Source: DASYTH01 sp045806965 (GTDB taxonomy: Bacteria; Actinomycetota; Actinomycetes; Mycobacteriales; Pseudonocardiaceae). From it: DNA of 64,000 nucleotides. The position numbers were made by a program, and so were the translations under genes. The stretch covers positions 1-64,000 of the forward strand of contig JBJMIG010000099.1 of assembly GCA_045806965.1 (NCBI GenBank), in the 5' to 3' direction. Within the stretch, counting starts at the first letter, position 1; every line of letters begins with the position of its first letter. The notes under the pieces were generated by a model. It searched no databases, was not told the origin of the DNA, and worked only from the letters and a program-made list of their open reading frames with translations. Positions 1 to 8,590 of the stretch are shown piece by piece.

Positions 1-129
1 CCGCCCGGCCGTCGTGGGCGAGACCTGAAAACGCTCGGCGGCCCGCCGCAGCGGCCACCCGTCCTGCACCACACACAAGGCCAGGCGCAGCCTGCCAGCC
101 GCAGTAAGCGGTGCGTTAGCGTGAGTCAC
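1..129 (-). CDS. IS481-family transposase, N-terminal fragment cut by window edge
   Basis: The minus strand from a GTG at 129 reads VTHANAPLTAAGRLRL, then LALCVVQDGWPLRRAAERF and a helix-turn-helix continuation to the window edge. This is the typical opening of IS481-type transposases, whose N-terminal HTH precedes a DDE catalytic domain that here lies outside the window. Only 43 codons are visible, so intactness cannot be judged. The IS end should lie somewhere between 130 and about 240, but I could not fix its terminal repeat. Family assignment rests on the N-terminal motif only. Confidence 0.7.
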   Translation of the reverse strand, partial: MTHANAPLTAAGRLRLALCVVQDGWPLRRAAERFQVSPTTAGR

Positions 130-295
130 GAGGGCCTCCGTCAGCTCGGTGCAGATATCGCAATCCACACCGAACCCGGAGGCCCTCCCTCATTCCAAGA
201 TCATCCGATCACGTGTCGCCCCGTACCCAACCTCCGTGAGCAGTACATCTAGGCCAGTGCCGCGATTGGACTGTTGAAAGCTACCGGATCGTGGT

Positions 296-309
296 ATGAA
301 ATGTTTCAT
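296..309. promoter_or_regulatory. Palindromic operator candidate upstream of the xylanase gene
   Basis: ATGAAA-TG-TTTCAT is a perfect 6-bp inverted repeat around a 2-base centre, ending 38 nt before the ATG at 348. Its place and its GAAA/TTTC arms resemble operators of LacI-type repressors that control glycan-hydrolase genes in actinomycetes. No regulator gene is adjacent. The rest of 130-347 shows no gene. Confidence 0.4.
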
Positions 310-347
310 CAGTGCAGTCCCCGGACGCCGACGTCTAGGAGAGACGC

Positions 348-2231
348 ATGCGCATCGCCCGCCGAGTCCTGTCCGGTCTCATTCCCTTGTTGCTCGTCGC
401 GACGACCTTGCTGACCGGCACACCGGCCTCGGCCGCGTCGCTGGTCCAGGTGACCGGATTCGGGTACAACCCGACCAACCTCGAGATGCACCTGTATGTG
501 CCGCAACAGGTGGCCCGGCGACCCGCGGTCGTGGTGGCCCTGCACTACTGCACCGGCTCCGGCCCGGTCTTCTTCGCTGGCACGCCGTTCGCCTCCCTGG
601 CCGATCAGTTCGGGTTCATCGTGATCTACCCGTCGGCGACCCGGGACTCGCACTGCTTCGACGTGTCCTCGCCGGAAGCACTCAAGCACGACGGACACAG
701 CGATCCGGCCGGCATCGTGTCGATGGTCCGCTACGTCGAGCGGCGTTTCCACGCCGACTCGGACCGGGTGTTCGCCACCGGCCTGTCGTCCGGCGCGATG
801 ATGACCAACGTCCTGCTCGGCGACTACCCGGAGGTGTTCCGCGCCGGCTCGGCGTTCGCCGGTGTGCCGTTCGCCTGTTTCGCGACCACCGATCCGTCCG
901 GTTGGAACAATCAGTGCGCCAACGGACTGATCAGCAAGACTCCCCGCGAGTGGGGCGATCTGGTGCGGGCGGCCGATCCCGGCTTCCGCGGCCAACGGCC
1001 ACGGATGCAGCTGTGGCACGGCACCGAGGACACGACCCTGCACTACCCCAACTTCGGTGAGGAGATCAAGCAGTGGACCAACGTCGCCGGGTTGAGCCAG
1101 ACGCCGACGTCCACCGACTCCCCACAGCCGAACTGGACCCGCACCCGCTATGCCGACCGGTTCGGCCGGGTGGCCGTCGAGGCGATCAGCCTGGCCGGGG
1201 CCACGCACAACTTGCCGGTGTTCACACCCAACAACCTTGCCGCGTATGCGATTCAGTTCTTCGGGCTGTCCGACGGCGTGCCGCTGTCCCGGCTGGCCGA
1301 GCGGACCGGCCGGTACTACGGCAACGCGATCGTGTTGGAGGAGCTTGGCGGCAACGCGCCGTACACCGAGGTGGCGAAGTCCCAGTTCGACATGGTCACC
1401 CCGGGCAACGCGATGAAGTGGGAAACCACCGAGCCGTCCCAGGGCGTGTTCAACTTCGGGCCGGCCGACCAGGTCGTCGCCTTCGCCAAGCAGAACCGGG
1501 ACCGGGTGCGTGGACACACCCTGGTCTGGCACAGCCAGCTCGCACCCTGGGTGAGCACGCTGCCGGCCGATCAGCTGCGTGCCGCGATGGAACGCCACAT
1601 CACCGCGGAGACGGCACACTACGCCGGCCAGCTCTACGCCTGGGACGTGGTCAACGAGCCGTTCAACGAGGACGGCACCTTCCGGCAGACGCCGTTCTTC
1701 AACGCGATGGGGACCGACTACATCGCCGACGCGCTGCGTACCGCCCGGGCGGCCGACCACAAGGCGAAGCTGTACCTCAACGACTTCAACATCGAGGGAA
1801 TCGGCGCGAAGAGCGACGCGATGTACAACCTGGCGAAGTCGTTGAAGGCGCGGCATGTTCCGCTCGACGGGGTCGGCATCCAGGGACATCTCATCCTGGG
1901 CCAGGTGCCGCCGACCATGCGGGCCAACATCGCCCGGTTCGCCGCACTCGGCCTGGACGTGGCGATCACCGAGCTGGACATCCGGATGCAACTCCCGGTG
2001 ACCGACGCCAAACTCGCTCAGCAGGCCGACGACTACGCCGCGGTGCTGGCCAGTTGCCTCGCCGTGCGCCGTTGTGTCGGCCTGACCCAGTGGGGCATCG
2101 GCGACCGCGACTCCTGGATCCCGCCGTTCTTCCCGGGACAGGGTGCGGCACTGCCGTTCGACGAGAGCTACCTGCCCAAGCCCGCCTACGCCGCGATGGC
2201 GCGACTTTTCGAGCAGGAGGCCCATCGCTGA
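348..2231 (+). CDS. Secreted bifunctional CE1-type esterase / GH10 endo-1,4-beta-xylanase
   Basis: 627 aa. A Sec signal peptide (Arg-rich start, hydrophobic 8-24, AxA near 27-30) is followed by two catalytic domains. Residues ~35-300 form an alpha/beta-hydrolase of the PHB-depolymerase/feruloyl or acetylxylan esterase type (CE1), with nucleophile Ser147 in GLSSG and probable His287. Residues ~313-625 form a GH10 xylanase with acid/base Glu437 in WDVVNEPF and nucleophile Glu542 in ITELDIRM. The enzyme should cut xylan outside the cell while removing ester side groups. The next gene is a CE4 deacetylase whose start lies within the last codons of this one, so the pair is probably co-translated. 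A palindrome at 296-309 may mediate control. The exact ester substrate cannot be read from sequence. Confidence 0.9.
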   Translation: MRIARRVLSGLIPLLLVATTLLTGTPASAASLVQVTGFGYNPTNLEMHLYVPQQVARRPAVVVALHYCTGSGPVFFAGTPFASLADQFGFIVIYPSATRDSHCFDVSSPEALKHDGHSDPAGIVSMVRYVERRFHADSDRVFATGLSSGAMMTNVLLGDYPEVFRAGSAFAGVPFACFATTDPSGWNNQCANGLISKTPREWGDLVRAADPGFRGQRPRMQLWHGTEDTTLHYPNFGEEIKQWTNVAGLSQTPTSTDSPQPNWTRTRYADRFGRVAVEAISLAGATHNLPVFTPNNLAAYAIQFFGLSDGVPLSRLAERTGRYYGNAIVLEELGGNAPYTEVAKSQFDMVTPGNAMKWETTEPSQGVFNFGPADQVVAFAKQNRDRVRGHTLVWHSQLAPWVSTLPADQLRAAMERHITAETAHYAGQLYAWDVVNEPFNEDGTFRQTPFFNAMGTDYIADALRTARAADHKAKLYLNDFNIEGIGAKSDAMYNLAKSLKARHVPLDGVGIQGHLILGQVPPTMRANIARFAALGLDVAITELDIRMQLPVTDAKLAQQADDYAAVLASCLAVRRCVGLTQWGIGDRDSWIPPFFPGQGAALPFDESYLPKPAYAAMARLFEQEAHR

Positions 2232-2944
2232 GAGTTCTCCGGCTGGTCGTCGTCGTGGCCACCGTGGCGGCCGCCATGCTGTTGCCGAACAACTCCTCGG
2301 TCGCCGCGCCAGATCGGAGGGATGCCGCGTGCGGCAACGGATATGTCGGCCTGACCTTCGACGACGGACCGAACCCGAGCACCACCATGCCGTTGCTCGA
2401 CGCGCTGCGCGCGGGCGGCGCGCGGGCCACCTTCTTCATCTGGGGCCAGCACGCCGCCCAGCACCCGGACCTGCTGCGCGCCGAGCAGGCCGCCGGCATG
2501 TGGATCGCCAACCACACCTTCACCCACCCGCACCTGACCCAACTCGGCGAGCCGGCCGCGTACAACGAGATCAACCAGACCCAGCAGACCATCCGGCGGA
2601 TCACCGGGCGGACCCCGAACCTGTTCCGGCCGCCGTTCGGGGATACCAACGCCCAGGTGCGCGGCGACGCGTCCAGGCTCGGGCTGACCGAGGTGCTGTG
2701 GACCGTGGACAGCCGCGACTGGGCCGGCGCCAGCACCGCACAGATCGTCCAGGCCGCGGCCACGTTGCGGGCGGGCGGAATCATCCTCATGCACGACGCC
2801 GGTTTCCAGGCCACGGTCGCGGCCGTCCCGCAGATCCTGCGCGGGCTGTCCGACCGCGGCCTGTGCCCCGGACGGATCGTCTTCACACCGGTCGACATCT
2901 CCGGAGCGGGACAGACTTTCCACGCCATCGCCGTCGCACCCTGA
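2228..2944 (+). CDS. Secreted polysaccharide deacetylase (CE4, NodB domain)
   Basis: About 238 aa. The NodB fold is clear: LTFDDGPNPST (catalytic Asp and metal Asp), HTFTHPHL (metal His pair), RPPFGDTN, DSRDWAG and LMHDAG. Together with the xylanase it suggests an acetylxylan esterase, though chitin or peptidoglycan deacetylation is also possible. The start is odd: there is no ATG or GTG at a good position. A CTG at 2228, seven nt after AGGAGG (2215-2220), yields a perfect signal peptide (RVLRLVVVVATVAAAMLL). A GTG at 2255 would lose the positive n-region. The CTG overlaps the xylanase TGA, consistent with coupling. Confidence 0.85.
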   Translation: MRVLRLVVVVATVAAAMLLPNNSSVAAPDRRDAACGNGYVGLTFDDGPNPSTTMPLLDALRAGGARATFFIWGQHAAQHPDLLRAEQAAGMWIANHTFTHPHLTQLGEPAAYNEINQTQQTIRRITGRTPNLFRPPFGDTNAQVRGDASRLGLTEVLWTVDSRDWAGASTAQIVQAAATLRAGGIILMHDAGFQATVAAVPQILRGLSDRGLCPGRIVFTPVDISGAGQTFHAIAVAP

Positions 2945-3309
2945 GCACGGGAACCAGTTGCCTGAGCGCGGAACTCAGTTGCCCGAGCGCGAGACTCGCG
3001 AGTTCACCCGATCGTGGCACCGGCGGTGGATCACCCGGTTTGGGTGACGACCGCCGCGTCCGGCTCCGGCAGATTGGGCACCGGACCCGGGAAGCCACAC
3101 CCATCCCAAGGCCCGGGTCCATCGCCGGTACCGAGTGGGATCGGATTGGTAGCAAAGAACGCCGTGGATTCGGGGCCACGGCGACACCGGTGGTGCCGGG
3201 CGGAACGGCGACCGTTTCGCCCGGTACCGCAGGTATGTCGACGTGCGGGCGGGCGAGTCTTCGGCGTAGGGTCCGGTGAGTTCTCGGCACGGGAGAAGTC
3301 ACAACGGCC
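2945..3309. other. Intergenic region, no gene; contains a 21-bp tandem repeat
   Basis: No convincing coding sequence on either strand. It holds repeat copy A (2955-3002) directly after the deacetylase stop, and presumably the promoter of the following hydrolase. Confidence 0.6.
2955..3002 (+). repeat. 21-bp tandem repeat family, copy A (2 units + CGCGAG)
   Basis: Two 21-bp units (2955-2975 and 2976-2996), each starting CAGTTGCC and ending with ACT, are followed by CGCGAG. The same structure occurs at 7608-7655 (inverted) and 40297-40365. This copy starts 10 nt after the deacetylase stop codon. Confidence 0.75.
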
Positions 3310-4176
3310 ATGACGACGCACACGCTGGAAACCGCCGGGGTCGACCTCGTCTACGACGTGCACGGCTCACTGCCCACAGCAGACGGACGGCCCCCGCTGT
3401 TCATGATCGGCCAGCCCATGCAAGCCAGCGGCTTCAGCACGCTGGCCTCGTACTTCCCCGACCGCACCGTGATCACCTACGATCCGCGCGGCCTCGGCCG
3501 CAGCACTCGCAAAGACGGCCGGGTCGACAACGAGCCAACGGTCCAGGCCGGCGACGTGCACACCATCATCGAGGCGCTCGGCGCCGGCCCGGTCGAGATG
3601 TTCGCCAGCAGCGGCGGTGCGGTCACCGCCCTCGCGCTCGTGGCGGCCCACCCGAACGACGTGACCACCCTGGTGGCACACGAGCCGCCGCTGATCCCGG
3701 TGCTCCCCGACGCCGCGGCCGCCGAGCGCGCCTTCGCCGGCGTCCGGGACGCCTACCAGGCCAAGGGCGCCGGCGCCGGCATGGCCGCCTTCATCGCGAT
3801 GACGTCCTGGCAAGGCGAATACTCCGACGACTACTTCGCCCAGCCCTCGGCGGATCCCGCCCAGTTCGGAATGCCGACCGAGGACGACGGCTCCCGAGAC
3901 GACCCGCTGCTCTCCGACCGGTCCTCGGCCGTCAGCGGCTACCACCCCGAGGTCGACGCGCTCACCGCGGCGCCGACGCGGATCGTGATCGCCGTTGGCG
4001 AGGAGTCCCGAGGCACCTTCACCGCACGGACCTCGCTGGCCACCGCCGAACTGCTCGGTCAGGAAGCGACCGTGTTCCCCAGCCACCACGGCGGTTTCCT
4101 CGGCGGCGAGTTCGGCTACGCCGGCCAACCAGAGGCCTTCGCCCGCACGCTTCGCGACGTGCTCGACGCGACCTGA
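3310..4176 (+). CDS. Alpha/beta-fold hydrolase
   Basis: 288 aa cytoplasmic protein, no signal peptide. It has the usual alpha/beta hydrolase signs: DPRGLGRS after strand 4, nucleophile elbow with Ser in ASSGGA (GxSxG-like, with Ala/Ser in place of the first Gly), and a late HHGGFL that supplies the His. The substrate is unknown; relatives act as esterases or haloperoxidase-like enzymes. It starts at ATG after a weak GGGAGAAG. It stands alone between a repeat-containing gap and the convergent DHFR-like gene. Confidence 0.8.
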   Translation: MTTHTLETAGVDLVYDVHGSLPTADGRPPLFMIGQPMQASGFSTLASYFPDRTVITYDPRGLGRSTRKDGRVDNEPTVQAGDVHTIIEALGAGPVEMFASSGGAVTALALVAAHPNDVTTLVAHEPPLIPVLPDAAAAERAFAGVRDAYQAKGAGAGMAAFIAMTSWQGEYSDDYFAQPSADPAQFGMPTEDDGSRDDPLLSDRSSAVSGYHPEVDALTAAPTRIVIAVGEESRGTFTARTSLATAELLGQEATVFPSHHGGFLGGEFGYAGQPEAFARTLRDVLDAT

Positions 4177-4221
4177 CCGCAGCCACGGTCTTCGGCCACG
4201 CCCGTGGACCGGGGCCCGTCG

Positions 4222-4770
4222 CTAGGCCGCATTGGCCGGTGCGTAGGAGAGGGTGACCAGGCCGGACTTGAGGATGTGCGTGTCCAGCAGCCGCAGGCGT
4301 TGGTTGACGCCGTCCGCCCAGATCATGTCGTCCGTGCTGCCGGCGCCGGCCAGGTGCGGGTGCACCCAGAGGAACAGCTCGTCGAGCAGGCCGTTGGCGA
4401 GCAGGGCGCGGGCCACCGAACCGTAACCGTGCATCAGGATGTCGCCGGGCTGCTCCCGGAGCTTGGCCACCTCGCCGACCAGGTCGGAACCGAGCACCGT
4501 GGTGTTGTTCCACTCGGCGGTCTTCAGGGTGGTGGACGCGACGTACTTGCGCATGCCGTTGATCCGGTCGGCCAACTCGCCGTCGCGGGTCGGCCAGGCG
4601 CCCGCGTAGACGTCGTAGGTCGCGCGTCCCATCAGGAGCGAATCGCTGTGCTGAAGTTGTTCCATGGCAATGGCGTCGGTCTCGTCGTCGATGAAGTCGA
4701 AGTGCCACTTGTCCATGTGGTTGATGACGCCGTCGAGACTCACGAATGTCGAACTGATGACGCGGCCCAT
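4222..4770 (-). CDS. Dihydrofolate-reductase-fold protein (RibD C-terminal type)
   Basis: 182 aa. It opens MGRVISSTFVSLDGVI, followed by LLMGRATYDVY and ILMHGYGSVARALL, as in the actinobacterial RibD C-terminal/DHFR-like reductases. These are NADPH-dependent oxidoreductases of mostly unknown substrate, not true folate enzymes. The start at 4770 is set by AAGGAG six nt upstream. It lies 10 nt after the stop of the FAD oxidase gene, so the two probably form one transcript. Confidence 0.85.
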   Translation of the reverse strand: MGRVISSTFVSLDGVINHMDKWHFDFIDDETDAIAMEQLQHSDSLLMGRATYDVYAGAWPTRDGELADRINGMRKYVASTTLKTAEWNNTTVLGSDLVGEVAKLREQPGDILMHGYGSVARALLANGLLDELFLWVHPHLAGAGSTDDMIWADGVNQRLRLLDTHILKSGLVTLSYAPANAA

Positions 4771-4780
4771 GATGATCTCC

Positions 4781-6154
4781 TTATCGTGCGCTGGGCTGGA
4801 TGTTCGGGTTGAGGTGGAACACGTTGTGCGGGTCGTAGGCGTCCTTGAGCGCGACCAGCCGGGCGAGCTTCTCCGGCCGGTAGGCGCGGCGGATGCCCTC
4901 CTCGCCCTCGTCGGAGAGCGAGTTGACGTAGACGCCGTTGGCGAAGGGCGCCATCGCGGCCGCGCTGCGCCGGGCGGCGGCCATCCTGGCCTCGTCGTCG
5001 GCCGGCTCCGTCCAGCTTGTGCCGGTGCCGAACTCGAAGAGCGTTCCCCGGTGCGAGAACGCGGCGTCCTCGTCGGGCACCTCGGCGATCGCGCCGCCGT
5101 GGGCCTGTAGGCCGACGTTGGGCCGGAAGCCGCCGTCGGACCCGCCGCCGTGCACGAACGCCTCGATCGCCGCGTCCGGGAACTCAGTGAGGTAGTGGCC
5201 CTTGGAGTAGCGGCGCAGCGAGTGCCGCTCGACGGTGTCCTCGCGGCGTTGCAGGTCCACATAGGACATCTCGGTGACGCTGCTGGCGGTGGGTCGGCCA
5301 AGCGCCCGGAACTGGCGCACGAGTCGGCCGGCGCGCGCCGGGTCGCCGACCCAGACGAAGCCGAGGACGGCTTGTTCGTCCCGGCCGATTCCGGCGGTGA
5401 ACGTGGCCGCACGCGGTGCGTCGGCGTTGAGGTCGCGCCACGCCCGCAGCGCCGGAACGGCCTTGTCCAGCGAGAAGGTGTACTCGGCGACGAGTGTGCG
5501 GGTACCGATCGGATGCAGCCGGAACTCGAACTCGGTGACGATGCCGAAGTTTCCGCCACCGCCGCGCAGTCCCCAGAACAGGTCCGGGCGCTCGGTCCGG
5601 CTGGCCCGCACCACGTCTCCGTCGGCGGTGACCATCGTGTAGGACACCACGTTGTCGCAGGCGAGGCCGTACCGGCGGGCCAGCCAGCCCATGCCGCCGC
5701 CGAGCGTGAGGCCGCCGACGCCGGTGTGCGAGACGTTGCCGGCGGTGGTGGCCAGGCCGTGTCGCTGGGCGGCCAGGTCCAGCGCGCCGAGCAGGGCGCC
5801 ACCCTGTACCCGGGCACGCCGGCCGGCGGGGTCGACGTGTACGCCGCCCATCGGGGTCAGGTCGATCATGAGGCCGTCCTGCGGGACGGCGAAGCCCATG
5901 CCGCTGTGCCCGCCGCAGCGCACCCCGATTTCCAGGTCGAGCTCGCGGGCGGTGCGCACGGCGGTCACCACGTCAGCCACGCTGGCCGCGCGGACGATCA
6001 TGCGGGGCCGGCGGTCGATCATGCCGTTCCACACGGTCCGCGAGTCGTCGTACCCGGCGTCGCCGGGAAGCAGTAGCCGGCCGTCCAGCCGCCGGTCGAT
6101 GCCGTTGCCGGCCTTGGTCGCCGTGCTGGTCGCTGTCTTGGTCGCCGTTGTCAT
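4781..6154 (-). CDS. FAD-linked oxidase, berberine-bridge-enzyme type
   Basis: 457 aa. The PCMH-type FAD domain (~40-215) has RCGGHSGMGF, where His is the usual 8-alpha covalent FAD attachment, and a GVGGLTLGGGMG loop. The Cys used for a second FAD bond in bicovalent relatives is Val here, so a single covalent link is predicted. The C-terminus ends in the BBE motif (DPHNVFHLNPNI). Such enzymes oxidise sugars, alcohols or aromatic natural products. The N-terminus is Thr/Ala/Lys rich and looks disordered. It is divergent from the MocR regulator across only 47 bp, suggesting that the regulator controls it and the DHFR-like gene. Confidence 0.85.
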   Translation of the reverse strand: MTTATKTATSTATKAGNGIDRRLDGRLLLPGDAGYDDSRTVWNGMIDRRPRMIVRAASVADVVTAVRTARELDLEIGVRCGGHSGMGFAVPQDGLMIDLTPMGGVHVDPAGRRARVQGGALLGALDLAAQRHGLATTAGNVSHTGVGGLTLGGGMGWLARRYGLACDNVVSYTMVTADGDVVRASRTERPDLFWGLRGGGGNFGIVTEFEFRLHPIGTRTLVAEYTFSLDKAVPALRAWRDLNADAPRAATFTAGIGRDEQAVLGFVWVGDPARAGRLVRQFRALGRPTASSVTEMSYVDLQRREDTVERHSLRRYSKGHYLTEFPDAAIEAFVHGGGSDGGFRPNVGLQAHGGAIAEVPDEDAAFSHRGTLFEFGTGTSWTEPADDEARMAAARRSAAAMAPFANGVYVNSLSDEGEEGIRRAYRPEKLARLVALKDAYDPHNVFHLNPNIQPSAR

Positions 6155-6201
6155 GGCATGAGCGTGACAGGGAATCGGTACTCGCGATAAGGTCCGATTC
6201 G

Positions 6202-7602
6202 ATGGCAGAACCCAGGTCCAATTCGCGCGTCGCCGGCCTCCTGATCGATCTTCAGCGGGACGGTGGCAGCGCGCTGCACCGGCAGATCGAGGTCTCGATC
6301 CGGGACGCCATCCGGTCCGGCCGGCTGCGCGTCGGCACCTCGCTGCCGCCGACCAGGACGCTCGCCAACGATCTCGGGGTGTCCCGGGGCGTGGTGGTGG
6401 AGGCCTACCAGCAACTGGTCGCGGAGGGGTACCTGACCAGCCGATCCGGTGGCTACACCGAGGTCGCGATCGGGCCGGAGCCGGCCGCGCCGGCCGCACC
6501 GGCCACCCCGGTGCGGACGCCGTTGGTCGACTTCGGCTACGGCCGATCCGATGTGTCTCACTTCCCCAGAGCCCTGTGGCTGCGCTCGACCCGCACGGTG
6601 CTGACCGAGGCCCCCAACGAGCGGTTTTTGTACCTTAGCGGGCGCGGCACGCCCGAACTGCGCGAGGCGCTCGCCGACTACCTCAACCGGGTGCGCGGCG
6701 CCGCCGTGGACCCGGACCACGTGGTGATCGTCAACGGGTACGCACAGGGCATCGCGCTCATCATCGCGGTGCTGGCCCGGTCGGGGGCTCGGCGACTGGC
6801 GATCGAGGACCCCTCGGCCGACGACGACGCCCGGCCGGTGGCGCTGGCCGCCGGGCTGTCCGTCGTCGGAGTTCCCGTTGGCGAGGACGGAATCCGGGTC
6901 GACGCGCTGGAGCGCACCGACGCCGATGCCATCGTGCTGACCCCGTCACACCAGTGGCCGACCGGAGGTGTGCTGCCCGCCGAGTCCCGGATGGCGGTGC
7001 TGCGCTGGGCCGCCCGGCGCGGGGCGGTGGTGATCGAGGACGACTACGACGCCGAGTACCGCTACGACCGCGCGCCGATCGGAGCCATCCAGGGCTTGGC
7101 GCCGGACTCCGTGGTGTACGCGGGCTCGACCAGCAAGACCCTCGCGCCCGGCCTGCGGCTGGGATGGCTGGTGGTCCCCCGGGATCTGGTGGACGCGGTG
7201 GCCGCCGCCAAGATCGCCGCCGACCGCGGCTCGCCCGCGTTGGACCAACTCGTGTTCGCCGACTTCCTGACCCGCGGGGAGTTCGACCGGCACCTGCGCC
7301 GCATGCGTCCGATCTACCGTCGCCGCCGCGACGTGCTGCTCACCGCCTTGCGCGAGCGGGCGCCGTCGTTGCGGCCGGCGGGCGTCGCCGCCGGCCTGCA
7401 CCTGGTCGCCTGGCTCCCGCCGGACCGGGACGAGGCCGCCGTCGTCGCGGCGGCCGCCCGGCGCGGGGTGGCCGTGCACGGCGTCACGCCGTACCGCCTG
7501 TCCAGCACCGGCCCCGGCGGCCTCATCTTCGGCTACTCCTCGCTGAGTGAGCGATCCATTGTGGACGGTGTCACCCTGATCGCCGAGGTGCTCAACGAAT
7601 GA
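6202..7602 (+). CDS. MocR-type transcriptional regulator (GntR HTH + PLP aminotransferase fold)
   Basis: 466 aa. The N-terminal winged helix (~15-80: LHRQIEVSIRDAIRSGRL, then LPPTRTLANDLGVSR) is followed by a fold-type I aminotransferase-like domain with VIEDDYDAEYRY and the PLP lysine in YAGSTSKTLAPGLRLGW. MocR proteins sense vitamin B6 or amino compounds. The ATG at 6202 is preferred because the protein starts with a normal MAEPRS before the HTH. It is divergent from the FAD oxidase, with about 47 bp between the starts, so the shared promoter must be compact or leaderless. Effector unknown. Confidence 0.88.
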   Translation: MAEPRSNSRVAGLLIDLQRDGGSALHRQIEVSIRDAIRSGRLRVGTSLPPTRTLANDLGVSRGVVVEAYQQLVAEGYLTSRSGGYTEVAIGPEPAAPAAPATPVRTPLVDFGYGRSDVSHFPRALWLRSTRTVLTEAPNERFLYLSGRGTPELREALADYLNRVRGAAVDPDHVVIVNGYAQGIALIIAVLARSGARRLAIEDPSADDDARPVALAAGLSVVGVPVGEDGIRVDALERTDADAIVLTPSHQWPTGGVLPAESRMAVLRWAARRGAVVIEDDYDAEYRYDRAPIGAIQGLAPDSVVYAGSTSKTLAPGLRLGWLVVPRDLVDAVAAAKIAADRGSPALDQLVFADFLTRGEFDRHLRRMRPIYRRRRDVLLTALRERAPSLRPAGVAAGLHLVAWLPPDRDEAAVVAAAARRGVAVHGVTPYRLSSTGPGGLIFGYSSLSERSIVDGVTLIAEVLNE

Positions 7603-7607
7603 CCACA

Positions 7608-7655
7608 CCCGCGAGTCTCGCGTTCAGGCAACTGAGTTGCGCGCTCAGGCAACCA
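7608..7655 (-). repeat. 21-bp tandem repeat family, copy B (2 units + CGCGGG)
   Basis: Read on the minus strand, two units (7655-7635 and 7634-7614) start with (C/T)(A/G)GTTGCC and are followed by CGCGGG. The copy begins 6 nt after the MocR stop and lies in the 93-bp convergent gap before the permease stop at 7696. Confidence 0.75.
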
Positions 7656-7695
7656 GCGAGCGCTCGACCCAGTTGGCCTGGTTGTCCGCGGCCGG

Positions 7696-8589
7696 TCATC
7701 TGCTGAAGCCGGCCGTCAATCCGCTGAGGATGTGGCGGCGGCCCACCACGTAGAGGGCCAGGATGGGCAGCGTGGTCAGCACGACCGCGGCGAGGACGGC
7801 GGGGACGTTCACGCTGTACTGGCCCTGGAAAGTCCACAGGGCCAGCGGGAGCGTCCGCCTGCTCGGGCTCTGGGTGAGGATCAGCGGCAGCAGAAACCCA
7901 TTCCAGATGGACAGTGCGTTGTAAATGGTCACGGTCACCACGGCCGGCCGGGTCAGCGGCAGCGCGAGGCGCCACAGCATTCCCGGTTCGCTGACGCCGT
8001 CCAGGCGCATCGACTCGAATAGTTCCTTGGGCACGTCGCGAATGAAGTTGGACAGCACCAGCACCGACAGTGGGATGGCGAAGGCGATCGACGGCAGGAT
8101 GATCGCGAGCAGGCTGTCGTAGAGGTGCAGCCTGATGATGATCAGGTACACCGGGATGATGGTGGCCTGCAACGGGATGGCCAGGCCCATCAGGAACAGG
8201 GAGTGCACCGATCGCAGGAAGGCGCCTCGCCCGCCGCGCACGATGGCGTACGCGGCCATGAAGGACACGGCGACCGCGGTGACGACGGCGCCGAGGGTGA
8301 CCCCCAGGCTGTTGAGGAAGTACTGGAGGAAATCCGACTTGATGACCAGCCGGTAGTTGGCCAGGGTCGGACTGTCCGGCGGCACCAGCGGGTTGCTGGC
8401 GTAGTAGCCGCTCTGTGCCTTGAAGCTGGTGATGACGATCCAGTAGATCGGGACGATGATCACCGCGAGCCACAGCCATCCGGCCAGACCACCGAGCCAG
8501 TTGCGGCGCACCCTGCCCGGGTGAGCGCCGCGTGGTCGGGTGGCGTGCACGGCGTGCAGCTCCCGTTGGGGGGTCAGGGTCGTCGCCAT
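7696..8589 (-). CDS. Sugar ABC transporter permease (MalG/CUT1 type)
   Basis: 297 aa with six predicted membrane segments. The EAA loop is recognisable around LFESMRLDGVSEPGMLWRL, the site that docks the ATPase. The start at 8589 lies one base after the stop of the partner permease. It belongs to a binding protein-permease-permease operon that lacks its own ATPase, as is usual in actinomycetes where a shared MsiK-like ATPase serves many importers. The neighbouring galactosidases suggest galactoside or other oligosaccharide uptake, but this is inferred from context. Confidence 0.9.
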   Translation of the reverse strand: MATTLTPQRELHAVHATRPRGAHPGRVRRNWLGGLAGWLWLAVIIVPIYWIVITSFKAQSGYYASNPLVPPDSPTLANYRLVIKSDFLQYFLNSLGVTLGAVVTAVAVSFMAAYAIVRGGRGAFLRSVHSLFLMGLAIPLQATIIPVYLIIIRLHLYDSLLAIILPSIAFAIPLSVLVLSNFIRDVPKELFESMRLDGVSEPGMLWRLALPLTRPAVVTVTIYNALSIWNGFLLPLILTQSPSRRTLPLALWTFQGQYSVNVPAVLAAVVLTTLPILALYVVGRRHILSGLTAGFSR

Positions 8590-8590
8590 G

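Noticed and set aside
309..2225. 638-aa open frame antisense to the xylanase gene
   Set aside because: It is a high-GC shadow of the clear CE1-GH10 coding sequence.
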